From the NCBI RefSeq assembly GCF_003176895.1, contig NZ_QGTD01000008.1:558001-622000 (forward strand): a DNA stretch of 64,000 bases. Reading direction: 5' to 3'. This DNA is from Gracilibacillus dipsosauri. Lineage in GTDB: Bacteria; Bacillota; Bacilli; Bacillales; Amphibacillaceae. Under the pieces are notes generated by a model. It was not told the origin of the DNA, searched no databases, and was given only the letters and a program-made list of their open reading frames with translations. The translations under genes were made by a program, and so were the position numbers. Shown in pieces: positions 24,786 through 35,129 of this stretch. Numbering within the stretch: position 1 is the stretch's first letter; every line of letters begins with the position of its first letter.

Positions 24786-26282
24786 CTACACATTAACGAC
24801 AGTAGGTAGTTCTGTCTCCCCCATTAAATATTGGTCTACTTGATAAGCTACTTCTCTTCCTTCATTGATAGCCCAAACAATTAAGCTTTGTCCTCTACGC
24901 GCATCTCCTGCCGCAAAAACATGCTCCACATTTGTTCTGAAATCTCCATATTTCGCCTCTACCCGATGTCGATTTACCTCTACTTTAAATGCATCTAGTA
25001 CTGGTTGCTCTACCCCTTCGAATCCAATTGCAATTAGTACAAGCTGGGCAGGCCAATATTTTCCGGTACCAGGTAATTCTTCAAAAACAAATCGACCATT
25101 TTCATCACGAGTTTTCTTCATTTCTACGGTATACAATGCTTCTAATTTTCCATTCTCATCTGTGATAAATTGTTTGGTCTGAATCGAATATTGACGTACA
25201 TCTTCTCCAAATTTTTCTTTCGCTTCTTTATGGGCATACTCCAAGCTATAAACATTTGGAAAGGCTGGCCATAGATTACTATTATCACGTTTAATAGGTA
25301 ACTGTGGATGTTTTCCAAACTGGACAATGCTCTTTGCTCCTTGACGGAGTGCTGTGGCAATACAATCGGCACCAGTATCTCCTCCGCCAATTACAATAAC
25401 ATCTTTCCCTTTCGCATTCCATTTTTCTTCTATTTGTAAGTTTGAATCCAATAACGATTTAGTAGAAGCCGTTAGGTAGTCCATAGCAAACTGAACACCT
25501 TTCGTCTTCCTTCCTTGAATAGGTAAGTCCCGATGCTTTTGAGCACCTGTACATAGAATGACCGAATCATAATTAGCTTTAATTTCTTCAGCAGATAGAT
25601 CCTTTCCTACCTCTGTGTTTAAAATAAATGTGATTCCTTCTTCCTCTAGTAGACGTATACGACGTTTGACAACATTTTTGTCTAATTTCATATTAGGGAT
25701 ACCATATGTTAATAGTCCACCAGCTCGATCCGCCCTCTCAAAAACGGTCACGGAATGTCCAGCTTGATTTAATTGGTCGGCTGCGGCAAGCCCTGTAGGA
25801 CCTGATCCGATGATCGCTACTTTTTTACCGGTTCTTTTTTTTGGTATTCGCGGTGTAATCCAACCATTTTCAAAGCCTTTATCAATGATCTTTTGTTCGA
25901 TATTTTTAATGGAAACTGCAGGATCGTGAATCGCCACTGTACAGGAGCCTTCGCAAGGTGCTGGGCAAACCCGTCCCGTGAATTCAGGGAAGTTGTTCGT
26001 TTTCATTAGACGCTCCAATGCTTGCTTCCATTTTCCTCGATAAACTAAATCGTTCCATTCCGGGATTAGATTGTAGACAGGACACCCTGAAGTTGCCCCT
26101 TCAATTTCCATACCAATATGACAGAATGGAGTTCCGCAGTCCATACAACGAGCTCCTTGTGTTTTCGCAACTTCATCAGAGAAAGGAGTAGAATACTCCT
26201 TCCAATCTTGAATCCGTTCCAACGGATCTCTTTCATCGGCTGTTTCTCTCTCGAATTCGATAAAACCTGTTGCTTTTCCCAT
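24786..26282 (-). CDS. gltB: glutamate synthase small (beta) subunit
   Basis: A 498-aa NADPH-oxidising subunit of glutamate synthase (GltB in Bacillus naming, GltD in E. coli). The N-terminus binds iron-sulfur clusters through CMDCGTPFCH and CPAPCEGSC. Two Rossmann folds follow: GSGPTGLAAADQL for FAD and VIGGGDTGADC for NADPH. ATG at 26282 has AGGAG 8 nt upstream. It follows gltA by 15 bp, so it is co-transcribed. Confidence 0.96.
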   Translation of the reverse strand: MGKATGFIEFERETADERDPLERIQDWKEYSTPFSDEVAKTQGARCMDCGTPFCHIGMEIEGATSGCPVYNLIPEWNDLVYRGKWKQALERLMKTNNFPEFTGRVCPAPCEGSCTVAIHDPAVSIKNIEQKIIDKGFENGWITPRIPKKRTGKKVAIIGSGPTGLAAADQLNQAGHSVTVFERADRAGGLLTYGIPNMKLDKNVVKRRIRLLEEEGITFILNTEVGKDLSAEEIKANYDSVILCTGAQKHRDLPIQGRKTKGVQFAMDYLTASTKSLLDSNLQIEEKWNAKGKDVIVIGGGDTGADCIATALRQGAKSIVQFGKHPQLPIKRDNSNLWPAFPNVYSLEYAHKEAKEKFGEDVRQYSIQTKQFITDENGKLEALYTVEMKKTRDENGRFVFEELPGTGKYWPAQLVLIAIGFEGVEQPVLDAFKVEVNRHRVEAKYGDFRTNVEHVFAAGDARRGQSLIVWAINEGREVAYQVDQYLMGETELPTVVNV

Positions 26283-26297
26283 CAATACGTCTCCTTT

Positions 26298-29200
26298 CTA
26301 CTGCGTTATTTCCTGTTTTTCATCAGAGTGATCATTCATTTTATTGTCTTTTTTAGCCATGAAAGCCTGATAACGAGCTGCCTCTGTTGAGAAACCTTGA
26401 CTCTCATACCATTGAATTTTTTCTAGCATCTGTTTATAATCTGTAGGGATTACCTTGACAAATTTCTCCCTTTCATTTTCCCAATCTTGAAGAATAGTTG
26501 CTGCTTTACTACTATTCGTGTAAATATAATGTTTGGTAATAAATGTTTTTAGTTTTTCTATTTCCTTCGGATCTTGAAGCCCTTCAAATTGTATTAACTC
26601 ATCATTACATAATTTTTTGAAAGCTTCGATATGATCTGGCTTAATATAGGCTATACCGCCAGACATACCTGCTGCAAAGTTTTTCCCTACATTCCCTAGA
26701 ATAACGACATGACCACCTGTCATATATTCACAGCCGTGATCTCCGACACCTTCTACTACAATATCCGCACCTGAATTCCTTACTGCAAAACGTTCTCCAG
26801 CATATCCATTAATAAAAGCTTCCCCACTGGTCGCTCCAAAAAATGAAACATTTCCGGCAATCACATTATTAGCTGGGTCAATCGTAGATTCCTCAGGTAC
26901 CCGGACAATAATTTTCCCTCCTGATAAGCCTTTCCCAACATAATCATTGGCATCTCCTGTTACTTCCATAGTCATCCCTTTTGGTATAAACGCACCAAAG
27001 CTTTGACCGGCAGAACCTTTAAATTTAAGAGTAATGCTGTCTTCAGGAAGACCTTTTTCTCCGAATTTTTTCGAAATTTCACTTCCTACGATCGTTCCTG
27101 TTACACGATTGGTATTTTTAATTGGAAAGGATGCTTCCATTTTTTTACCAGACTCGATTGCATGCCTCACTCTAGGTAAAATATCTGTCATGTCTAAGGA
27201 TTGATCTATTTTATGATCTTGCTTTCTACGAGAACTAGCATTTCCTTCAGGTCGGTAAAGCAATGTGGTCAAATCCAAATATTTCGCTTTCCAATGTTCG
27301 TTCGCACGATCAGATACCTCTAAGATATCGGTACGACCTACCATTTCATCCATTGTTCTAAAGCCTAGTTCTGCCATCAATTCTCGAACCTCTTGTGCAA
27401 TAAATGTCATAAAATGAACGACATGCTGAGGATCACCCGTAAATTTCTTTCGAAGCTCTGGATTTTGTGTTGCAATTCCAACTGGGCACGTATCTAAGTG
27501 ACAGACTCGCATCATGACGCAGCCAACCGCAACTAGTGGAGCGGTCGCAAATCCAAATTCTTCCGCACCAAGTAATGCGGCCATCACTACATCTCTACCT
27601 GTTAATAATTTTCCATCTGTTTCTAAAATTACTCGATCTCGTAAGCCATTGAGCATTAGGGTTTGATGTGCTTCAGCAAGCCCTAATTCCCATGGTAATC
27701 CCGCATGTTTAATACTCGTTTTTGGAGAAGCACCTGTCCCTCCATCATAGCCGACTACTGAAATAACATCAGCATTGGCTTTCGCTACACCTGCTGCAAT
27801 GGTACCAACTCCTGACTTGGCCACAAGCTTTACACTAATTCGTGCATCCCGATTGGCATTCTTCAAATCATGAATTAATTGTGCTAAATCTTCAATAGAA
27901 TAAATATCGTGATGTGGCGGTGGCGAAATCAAGTCAACTCCTGGTGTAGAACCACGTACATCTGCCACCCATGGATATACTTTCGTAGCAGGTAATTGTC
28001 CGCCTTCGCCAGGCTTCGCACCTTGTGCCATTTTTATTTGTAATTCCTTCGCATTCACAAGATAGTGACTTTTGACCCCGAATCGACCGGAAGCAACTTG
28101 CTTAATCGCACTGGAACGCCAATCTCCGTTTTTGTCCACAACAAAACGACTAGCATCTTCGCCACCTTCTCCACTGTTACTTTTTCCACCTATTCGGTTC
28201 ATTGCGATCGCTAGTGCTTCGTGCGCTTCTTGGCTTATAGAGCCATAGGACATAGCACCTGTTTTAAATCTTTTCACGATTGATTCCACTGACTCTACTT
28301 CCTCAATCGATATAGATTGTCTTTTTTTGAAGCTAAATAAGTTACGTAGAAAACCAATTCTTTCTTCATTCGCTGCTTTAGTGAATTTCTTAAATAATGA
28401 ATAATCACCTCTGCGACACGCCCACTGTAAGGTATAGATAGTATGAGGATTAAAAGCATGGTGCTCCCCAGCTTTTCGCCATCTATATTCACTTCCTGAG
28501 TCCAATGATGCCTCTATCACCTTCTTGTACCCTTCTTTATGTCGCTTTTCTGTCTCTAATTGAATGATAGATAGATCAATTCCATCAATTTGTGAGGCCG
28601 TCCCAGTAAAGTACTCTGCAATAACCTTCTTACTAATCCCGACTGCTTCAAAGGTTTGCGCGCCACGGTAGCTTTGAACTGTAGATATCCCTATTTTTGA
28701 CATAACTTTAACGATTCCTTCTGTCACAACATCGATAAATTTTTGCTGTGCTTCAGCAAAAGTAATAGGTAGATCCTGATTTTGAACCGCTACATTCAAC
28801 GTTTGGTAGACTAGATATGGATGAATGGCATCAACTCCATAACCTAACATTGCCGCAAAATGATGAACCTCTCTTGCTTCTCCTGTTTGCGCAATAATAC
28901 TTGCCTTCGTTCTTAAACCCTCTCGAATTAGATATTGGTGTAATCCACTTACCACAAGTAATGTTGGTATTGCTATATGGTTTGCATCTGTTGCTTTATC
29001 TGATAAAACAATGAGATTTATTCCACTTTGAATAGCGTTTTTCGCCTCATGAAATATTTCTTGTAATCTATCTTCCATATTATGTTGGTAAACCGAATCG
29101 ATCACTTTTGCATGGAGGCCCTTGATAGATTGACCTTCCAGTTTTTCTAATTGATCACTCGATAATATCGGAGATTCTAAACGAATTCGAATTGCTTTCT

Positions 29201-30851
29201 TTTTGCTCGGATGTAAGATATCTCCTTCTGCCCCTAGCCAAGTAAGGGTAGAAGTTACGAGTTGTTCCCTATAGGCATCTATTGGCGGATTGGTTACCTG
29301 AGCAAACAATTGTTTAAAATAATGGAACAAAGACTGCGGTCGTTCTGACAAAACAGCTAGCGGAGTATCATTCCCCATAGCCCCGATCGGATCTTTTCCA
29401 TCTATCACAAGTGGAAGGATATATTTCTCAATATCTTCCGTCGTATAGCCAAAGGCTTTTTGCAATTGTAATAATTGTGGTTCAACATCTTCTTCCTCTA
29501 TCGCCTCAGCAGGAAGCTCTCTGACCTGATCTTCTAACCATTCTTCATAAGGATAGGCAGTTACCATCTCCTCTTTAATCTCTTTGTCAGATATAATACG
29601 ACCTTGCTCTAGATCTACTAGCAACATTTTTCCTGGGCGGAGTCGTTCTTTGAGTAATATATTTTCTTCCTGATAATCAATTACTCCAACTTCAGAAGAA
29701 TAAATAATATAATCATCTTTCGTTACATAGTAACGAGCAGGACGTAATCCATTCCGATCTAGTATGGCTCCAATTTGCTTTCCATTTGTAAAAGTGATGG
29801 AGGTAGGACCATCCCACGGTTCCATCATCATACTGTGATATTGATAAAAATCGCGTTTTTTGGGATCAATATTCGAATTCTTTTCCCACGGTTCTGGGAT
29901 CAACATCATTGCAGCATGTGCAGGGCTTCTGCCTGCTAATGTAAAAAATTCTAAGGCATTATCCAGTGTGGCAGAATCACTACCATCTGAATGGACAATT
30001 GGTAATACTTTCTCCATATCTTTCCCAAATGCGTCTGATATAAATTGTTTTTCCCTTGCCCTCATCCAATTGATGTTTCCGCGCATTGTATTAATTTCTC
30101 CATTATGAATTAAATACCGATTAGGGTGTGCTCTCTCCCAAGACGGGAAGGTGTTTGTACTAAATCGGGAATGGACTAGAGAAAAAGCGGAAACGAAATC
30201 TTCATCCTGTAATTCCACGTAAAATTGATCTACTTGATCAGGAGTTAATAACCCTTTGTAAACAATCGTTCTACTTGATAAACTTGGAAAATAAAACCGG
30301 ATTCCTTGTTCATTTGCCCAATTTTCTGCCTGTTTTCGAATAACATATAGCTTTCTTTCAAAGTCTAATTCATGTTGAATAGACCTTCCACGCTCAATAA
30401 ATACTTGCAGAACCTCTGGCACCGTTTCTATCGCACTTTTTCCGATTTTAGAAGAATCTGTAGGCACCCTTCTCCAACCGATCAATTTTTGTCCTTCGGA
30501 TGCAATCAGTTCATTCATTTTTTCTTTCGCTAATTGTTGTTCTGCCATATTTTGAGACAAAAATAACATACCAACGCCATACGAACCAACAGCTGGTAGT
30601 TGAAAGTCTTGACATTCTCTTCTAAAATATTTATCAGGGATCTGTACCATTAATCCGGATCCATCACCAGTAAGTGGATCACTGCCCTGCCCACCTCGGT
30701 GTTCTAATTTACACAGCATTTGTAAACCTTTTTTTACGATATCATGCGTTTGTTTTCCTTTAATATGTGCATATAAGCCAATACCACAAGCGTCATGTTC
30801 GAAATCCGGATGATAAAGCCCCTGCGGAGTAGGCATATCTCTATATGTCAT
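26298..30851 (-). CDS. gltA: glutamate synthase large (alpha) subunit
   Basis: A 1517-aa enzyme that makes two glutamates from glutamine and 2-oxoglutarate. Domain order: N-terminal class II glutaminase with nucleophile Cys22 (EHDACGIG) after a short propeptide; a central linking domain; the FMN-binding synthase domain (SVVGYDGGTGASP...); a 3Fe-4S site CVMMRVCHLDTCPVG; and the C-terminal beta-helix rich in glycine (GDHGCEYMTGGHVVILG). ATG at 30851 has GGGGGAG 6 nt upstream; the TTG at 30866 lies within that site. Divergent from its activator gltC. Confidence 0.97.
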   Translation of the reverse strand: MTYRDMPTPQGLYHPDFEHDACGIGLYAHIKGKQTHDIVKKGLQMLCKLEHRGGQGSDPLTGDGSGLMVQIPDKYFRRECQDFQLPAVGSYGVGMLFLSQNMAEQQLAKEKMNELIASEGQKLIGWRRVPTDSSKIGKSAIETVPEVLQVFIERGRSIQHELDFERKLYVIRKQAENWANEQGIRFYFPSLSSRTIVYKGLLTPDQVDQFYVELQDEDFVSAFSLVHSRFSTNTFPSWERAHPNRYLIHNGEINTMRGNINWMRAREKQFISDAFGKDMEKVLPIVHSDGSDSATLDNALEFFTLAGRSPAHAAMMLIPEPWEKNSNIDPKKRDFYQYHSMMMEPWDGPTSITFTNGKQIGAILDRNGLRPARYYVTKDDYIIYSSEVGVIDYQEENILLKERLRPGKMLLVDLEQGRIISDKEIKEEMVTAYPYEEWLEDQVRELPAEAIEEEDVEPQLLQLQKAFGYTTEDIEKYILPLVIDGKDPIGAMGNDTPLAVLSERPQSLFHYFKQLFAQVTNPPIDAYREQLVTSTLTWLGAEGDILHPSKKKAIRIRLESPILSSDQLEKLEGQSIKGLHAKVIDSVYQHNMEDRLQEIFHEAKNAIQSGINLIVLSDKATDANHIAIPTLLVVSGLHQYLIREGLRTKASIIAQTGEAREVHHFAAMLGYGVDAIHPYLVYQTLNVAVQNQDLPITFAEAQQKFIDVVTEGIVKVMSKIGISTVQSYRGAQTFEAVGISKKVIAEYFTGTASQIDGIDLSIIQLETEKRHKEGYKKVIEASLDSGSEYRWRKAGEHHAFNPHTIYTLQWACRRGDYSLFKKFTKAANEERIGFLRNLFSFKKRQSISIEEVESVESIVKRFKTGAMSYGSISQEAHEALAIAMNRIGGKSNSGEGGEDASRFVVDKNGDWRSSAIKQVASGRFGVKSHYLVNAKELQIKMAQGAKPGEGGQLPATKVYPWVADVRGSTPGVDLISPPPHHDIYSIEDLAQLIHDLKNANRDARISVKLVAKSGVGTIAAGVAKANADVISVVGYDGGTGASPKTSIKHAGLPWELGLAEAHQTLMLNGLRDRVILETDGKLLTGRDVVMAALLGAEEFGFATAPLVAVGCVMMRVCHLDTCPVGIATQNPELRKKFTGDPQHVVHFMTFIAQEVRELMAELGFRTMDEMVGRTDILEVSDRANEHWKAKYLDLTTLLYRPEGNASSRRKQDHKIDQSLDMTDILPRVRHAIESGKKMEASFPIKNTNRVTGTIVGSEISKKFGEKGLPEDSITLKFKGSAGQSFGAFIPKGMTMEVTGDANDYVGKGLSGGKIIVRVPEESTIDPANNVIAGNVSFFGATSGEAFINGYAGERFAVRNSGADIVVEGVGDHGCEYMTGGHVVILGNVGKNFAAGMSGGIAYIKPDHIEAFKKLCNDELIQFEGLQDPKEIEKLKTFITKHYIYTNSSKAATILQDWENEREKFVKVIPTDYKQMLEKIQWYESQGFSTEAARYQAFMAKKDNKMNDHSDEKQEITQ

Positions 30852-30922
30852 ATAAGTCTCCCCCAATCTAATCTTGCGTTTTTCGTGTGTAATTACATTG
30901 TATGTTTTCTTATTAATCTAAA

Positions 30923-30946
30923 CAATATATAATAAGTATTATATTG
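30923..30946. promoter_or_regulatory. dyad in the gltA/gltC divergent promoter region
   Basis: ATATAATA-AG-TATTATAT is a perfect 8-bp dyad (30927-30944), extended on both sides by CAAT/ATTG. It lies about 35 bp before gltC. LysR-type GltC binds dyads in this region in B. subtilis; the exact box is not assigned here. Confidence 0.4.
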
Positions 30947-30980
30947 TTCTCAAATTGATATATATTATGAGGTGAAGCGT

Positions 30981-31883
30981 GTGGAATTACGTCAATTGCG
31001 TTATTTCGTAGAGGTTGCAGAGCGAGAGCATGTATCAGAAGCTGCAATAGAATTACATGTTGCTCAATCTGCGATAAGTCGACAAATAGCGAATCTAGAA
31101 GCAGAACTTGGTGTCGAATTATTTGAGAGAGAAGGTAGGAATGTACGCTTAACTCATATCGGAAAGATATTTTTGACACATACCAAAACAGCATTAAAAG
31201 CTATCGATCATGCCAAAAAGCAGATCGATGAATATATTGATCCAGAAAGAGGATCGATAAAAATCGGTTTTCCTACCAGCTTGGCAAGTAATCTATTGCC
31301 TACCGTTGTTTCAGAGTTTAAAAAGAAGTACCCAAAAATAGGCTTCCAACTAAGACAAGGCTCCTATAATTTTTTAATTGAATCCGTAGAGAACAGAGAG
31401 ATTGATGTGGCGTTTCTTGGCCCAGTACCATCTGAGCATCCTGAGATTATCGGAGATATTTTATTTACGGAGAATTTTTATGCGCTAGTACCTAGCTCTC
31501 ATCCATTAGTCAATCAAGAACATGTCAATTTGCGTGATTTGCATGATGAGGATTTTGTTTTATTCCCAGAAGGCTATGTTTTACATCAGTTAGTCATTGA
31601 TGGATGTAAACAATCGGGATTTACGCCAAAAGTGTCCTCCCAAGGAGAAGATTTAGATGCGATTAAAGGTTTAGTAGCGGCTGGTATAGGGATTACCCTA
31701 TTACCCGAAAGTGCTTTTAATGACTTGAATCCACATTATAGTGCAAAAGTAGCCATTCAAAACCCTGAATTAAAACGAACTGTTGGCATTATTATTCCGA
31801 GAAATCGAAAACTCGCACCGTCAGAGCAAGTGTTCTATGAATTTATCAAGGACTTCTTCTCCAATTTAGACAGATTTCAGTAA
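30981..31883 (+). CDS. gltC: LysR-type activator of gltAB
   Basis: A 300-aa LysR regulator: N-terminal winged helix (MELRQLRYFVEVAEREHVSEAA region, HVAQSAISRQI) and a substrate-binding domain that in GltC senses 2-oxoglutarate and glutamate. The chain follows B. subtilis GltC closely (REHVSEAA, GFPTSLAS, GEDLDAIKGLVAAG). GTG at 30981 is preferred: GAGGTGA lies about 6 nt upstream, while the GTG at 30972 falls inside it. Divergent from gltA, as in B. subtilis. Confidence 0.95.
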   Translation: MELRQLRYFVEVAEREHVSEAAIELHVAQSAISRQIANLEAELGVELFEREGRNVRLTHIGKIFLTHTKTALKAIDHAKKQIDEYIDPERGSIKIGFPTSLASNLLPTVVSEFKKKYPKIGFQLRQGSYNFLIESVENREIDVAFLGPVPSEHPEIIGDILFTENFYALVPSSHPLVNQEHVNLRDLHDEDFVLFPEGYVLHQLVIDGCKQSGFTPKVSSQGEDLDAIKGLVAAGIGITLLPESAFNDLNPHYSAKVAIQNPELKRTVGIIIPRNRKLAPSEQVFYEFIKDFFSNLDRFQ

Positions 31884-31934
31884 ACGAAAAACGATTACCA
31901 AGCAGATTATTTTGCGAGGTAATCGTTTTTCGTT
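31883..31934. terminator. bidirectional terminator between gltC and the exonuclease gene
   Basis: AACGAAAAACGATTACC and its exact complement form a 17-bp stem with an 18-nt loop and T-rich ends both ways. It overlaps the stop codons of both converging genes. Confidence 0.85.
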
Positions 31935-32811
31935 ATGAAAGGTTTTTTAACCATCTAACTGGATTGTTAAATTCTAGTTCTTCTATTAAATAGGTTTCGA
32001 TTGTAGAACGATCTCTTTTCCAAATAGCAGTCTCTATAGCAAATTCTATAGGTACATCCGTCATAATCGCTGCTAATTTTCTAGATATCATCAAATCTTC
32101 TTTATATTGTTCTAGCTTTTTCTGCATTCCTTTAGGTAGGGAATCTTTTTCCTCTAATAGACGATCAATCGAGCCATATTGATCCAATAATTTTAGGGCT
32201 GTTTTTTCACCTATTCCTTTCACACCTGGATAATTATCAGAAGAATCCCCCATTAACCCTTTTAAATCAATAATTTGTAATGGAGATAGACTTTTCTTTT
32301 CATAGAAGTTATCCATCGTGTAGACCTCATAATTCCCTTGACCTTTCTTCATGATAGCTACATTTATCTGACGATCGACAAGTTGTAACAGGTCTTGGTC
32401 ACCACTAACGATAGTAACGACAAACTCCTCTTGCAAGCGTTTAGCCAGCGTACCGATACAATCATCTGCTTCATAGCCAACTACTCCTACATTTGGAATA
32501 TCAAATGCCGAAACAATTTCCTTCGCCAAATCAAACTGTGGGATTAATTCTTCTGGCGGTGTATCTCGATTTGATTTATAGTTATCATAAAGCTCATTAC
32601 GGAATGTTTGACTTCCCATATCCCAACAACATACCACATGGGAAGGAGCAAAAGTCTCGATTGCATTGGTGAAATAGTTTAAAAAACCAAACAATCCGTT
32701 TCTTGGTATCCCTTTACTATTCACCATAAAATTACCGGTAAAGGCTGTTGCAAAAAAACCTCGAAATAATAATGCCATACCGTCAACAATTAGTACATGT
32801 TGTTTATTCAT
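31933..32811 (-). CDS. 5'-3' exonuclease / flap nuclease (YpcP-like)
   Basis: A 292-aa protein equal to the N-terminal nuclease domain of DNA polymerase I, standing alone. It carries the acidic metal ligands: LIVDGMALLFRG, GYEADDCIGTLA and IVSGDQDLLQLV. The helix-hairpin-helix region is GDSSDNYPGVKGIGEKTALKLL. Such proteins remove RNA primers and flaps, like B. subtilis YpcP (FenA). ATG at 32811 is used (MNKQHVLIVDG); TTG at 32823 directly abuts GAGG and is less likely. Confidence 0.93.
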   Translation of the reverse strand: MNKQHVLIVDGMALLFRGFFATAFTGNFMVNSKGIPRNGLFGFLNYFTNAIETFAPSHVVCCWDMGSQTFRNELYDNYKSNRDTPPEELIPQFDLAKEIVSAFDIPNVGVVGYEADDCIGTLAKRLQEEFVVTIVSGDQDLLQLVDRQINVAIMKKGQGNYEVYTMDNFYEKKSLSPLQIIDLKGLMGDSSDNYPGVKGIGEKTALKLLDQYGSIDRLLEEKDSLPKGMQKKLEQYKEDLMISRKLAAIMTDVPIEFAIETAIWKRDRSTIETYLIEELEFNNPVRWLKNLS

Positions 32812-32906
32812 AAAATCTCTCAACCTCTTTCAAACTTCATTATTTACATCTTAACATATAAAGAGTATATTTGTGTTATTCTTGTTTTAAAAAGGAGGGG
32901 CACTAA

Positions 32907-33428
32907 ATGAGAAAAATAGAAAAGGCAACCTTTGCAGGGGGATGCTTCTGGTGTATGGTAAAGCCATTCGACCAATGGGATGGGGTGATAAGTGTGGTAT
33001 CAGGTTATACTGGTGGAACAATAGAGAACCCTAGCTATGAGCAAGTAAAAACAGGGACTACCGGCCATTATGAGGCGGTTCAAATAATGTATGATTCTTC
33101 TATCATATCCTATCAGACGATACTAGATTTATATTGGCCTCAAATTGATCCAACCGATGCTGGTGGACAGTTTCATGATCGAGGTCCGCAATATCGTACC
33201 GCTATTTTTTATCATAATGCAGCACAAAAGGAGACTGCCATTAATTCCAAGAAATCATTAAAAGAATCAAATAGGTTCCAAAAAGAGATCGTTACAGACA
33301 TACTACCAGCTCAACCGTTTTATCCAGCGGAAGACTACCATCAAGCATTCTACAAGAAAAATGAAAAAGAATACAAATTAGATAGAGAAAAATCAGGTAG
33401 AGATGTATTTATTCAAAAATATTGGTAG
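32907..33428 (+). CDS. msrA: peptide methionine sulfoxide reductase A
   Basis: A 173-aa cytosolic repair enzyme reducing methionine-S-sulfoxide. The catalytic Cys13 lies in the GGCFWC signature, followed by SGYTGG and GHYEAVQI. AAGGAGG lies 9 nt before the ATG. No msrB is fused or adjacent. Convergent with the HAD gene, 10 bp apart. Confidence 0.95.
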   Translation: MRKIEKATFAGGCFWCMVKPFDQWDGVISVVSGYTGGTIENPSYEQVKTGTTGHYEAVQIMYDSSIISYQTILDLYWPQIDPTDAGGQFHDRGPQYRTAIFYHNAAQKETAINSKKSLKESNRFQKEIVTDILPAQPFYPAEDYHQAFYKKNEKEYKLDREKSGRDVFIQKYW

Positions 33429-33438
33429 TACATTTTCA

Positions 33439-34089
33439 TTACAAGAAATGGAGGATTTCTAACAAATCGTCAATTGTATACTCTGTAGTGGCATGCTTCC
33501 AGTGCTTGTCCTTCTTCCAAACTCCTTTCATCCCAACTGCTGTTGCAGCTATTACGTCATTCTCGGGGTGATCACCAATAAAGAGACTTTCCTCTGGATT
33601 AACTTCAAGGTCCTGTAATGCTTTGAGAAATATATTTGGATTAGGCTTTTTCATCCCTTCCCACTCGGAAACTAAAATCGAATCAAAATATTTTTCGATT
33701 CCTAATGCCTGGATGTTATCCATTTGAAATTGTCCTCTTCCATTCGTGATCATACCGATTGCTATATTTCTTGTTTTCAATTCTTCTAGCATCTCAATAA
33801 GGTGTGGAAATGGAATACAGCTATATTTAAATTCACTTATATAATCTTGGAGCAATTCCTCCCATGATATTCCTATTATTTCAAATTCTTTTATCATTTG
33901 CTGATAAACTTTATCCTTCCATACATATCCTCTATTATCTAACTGAAGAAAACGTTCTATATATTCTTTTTTCGTAATAGAGTCCAGAAGATGCTCGAAA
34001 CGGTCATATTGTAAATCAATAAACCTTCTTACAGATGCATCTCGATTAAGTAAGGTACCATCTAAATCGAATAAGACAGCTTTTATCAT
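33439..34089 (-). CDS. HAD-superfamily hydrolase (subfamily IA)
   Basis: A 216-aa phosphatase-like protein with motif I FDLDGTLLN (nucleophile Asp8), a helical cap, motif II ITNGRG, and motif IV FIGDHPENDV. It resembles YsaA/phosphoglycolate-type phosphatases; the substrate is not predictable. Last gene of a three-gene minus-strand set with the DinB-like and membrane genes; 28 bp separate it from the former. Confidence 0.9.
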   Translation of the reverse strand: MIKAVLFDLDGTLLNRDASVRRFIDLQYDRFEHLLDSITKKEYIERFLQLDNRGYVWKDKVYQQMIKEFEIIGISWEELLQDYISEFKYSCIPFPHLIEMLEELKTRNIAIGMITNGRGQFQMDNIQALGIEKYFDSILVSEWEGMKKPNPNIFLKALQDLEVNPEESLFIGDHPENDVIAATAVGMKGVWKKDKHWKHATTEYTIDDLLEILHFL

Positions 34090-34117
34090 ATTTCTTCAAC
34101 CACCTTTATAAATCTGC

Positions 34118-34678
34118 TTAATGGTTATACTTGTTTTTATTACTATCTATTACATTATAATACTTCTCGCATAAAGAAAAATGATGTTTCTCATGTATTC
34201 CAAGCAAATGAATGCTTTCGATCAGGTTGGGGTTGCTGGCTAGCGGATCTATATAACGTATGTGTCCAGCTACATCGTCGCTAAGTTTTAACACGATTTT
34301 TTCTATTTGCTTAGTCTCTTTGTCTAATTCATTGACTAACCATCCAAAATCTACTTGATCCTTGGGCGGAACCAAAATGAAGGGTGCTTTCATTGGTTTC
34401 TTTTTTTCCAATTGATATTGTTTATAAATATTAGTGCTATGGACTGGATATGGTTTATTCTTTCGTAATGTTGCAAAGGGTATGGCTAAAGGAATGTAGA
34501 TTTTACTCAGTCTTCTAAACCATCTCATCATTAAATACAAATGATAATATGTTTCCCCCCAAGACCATTTATCATCAGAGGGTCTTTGCCATTCCTTGCC
34601 TTTCCATAATTCGATTTTTATTTCTTTCCTCTGTTTATATATCCTTTGAAAATGTTCAACTAAATATATATTTTTCAA
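34118..34678 (-). CDS. DinB-like (four-helix, putative metal-dependent) protein
   Basis: A 186-aa protein of the DinB_2 type. An N-terminal segment RPSDDKWSWGETYYHLYLMMRW carries one family histidine, and the C-terminal IHEKHHFSLCEKYY has the closing histidines of the presumed metal site. The start is TTG at 34678, right after the stop of the upstream membrane-protein gene, with GGAAAGG 5 nt upstream. Relatives include thiol-transferases and uncharacterised stress proteins; function unknown. Confidence 0.75.
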   Translation of the reverse strand: MKNIYLVEHFQRIYKQRKEIKIELWKGKEWQRPSDDKWSWGETYYHLYLMMRWFRRLSKIYIPLAIPFATLRKNKPYPVHSTNIYKQYQLEKKKPMKAPFILVPPKDQVDFGWLVNELDKETKQIEKIVLKLSDDVAGHIRYIDPLASNPNLIESIHLLGIHEKHHFSLCEKYYNVIDSNKNKYNH

Positions 34679-34679
34679 A

Positions 34680-35108
34680 TTAACCTTTCCTCTCTATTAA
34701 CGTGGATTTCCTTAAATACTGTATTAATGTTATTAGTACCATACTTATGACAAAAATAGGGATGAAATAGAGAATTGCATATTGAACCACTAAATATAAA
34801 TTTGTAGTATCACTTACATCCCCGATTGCTAGACATAGTCCAATTATCAAAAGAATCAATCCAGTGATTATATAGCTATTTTTTTGTCGAAGTCTTATGA
34901 AAATAAAGGAAAGGCCAAAAACCGGAAATAAAGCAGCAGCTAATAAGGTGGTATTCCACAATAGATTCCATCCGACTCCATCTAATAAACCGGTAATTAA
35001 ACAACCCCAAATAATGAAAGCGGAAATCGTAGTAATTACATTTATAAAGGCTAAATCCTTCTTTTTTAGATAGACAAAAATAATAGGACTTAACGTGATA
35101 CAAAACAT
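34680..35108 (-). CDS. small four-helix membrane protein, unknown function
   Basis: A 142-aa protein with about four hydrophobic segments (roughly 1-15, 20-42, 50-72, 76-94, then 104-128) and a basic C-terminus. No recognised family. It ends one base before the TTG of the DinB-like gene, so the two are coupled. No ribosome-binding site precedes the ATG at 35108, and a decayed acetyltransferase lies just upstream, so the N-terminus may be truncated or translation may be poor. Confidence 0.6.
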   Translation of the reverse strand: MFCITLSPIIFVYLKKKDLAFINVITTISAFIIWGCLITGLLDGVGWNLLWNTTLLAAALFPVFGLSFIFIRLRQKNSYIITGLILLIIGLCLAIGDVSDTTNLYLVVQYAILYFIPIFVISMVLITLIQYLRKSTLIERKG

Positions 35109-35129
35109 TATATAGTGAAAATTCTTATA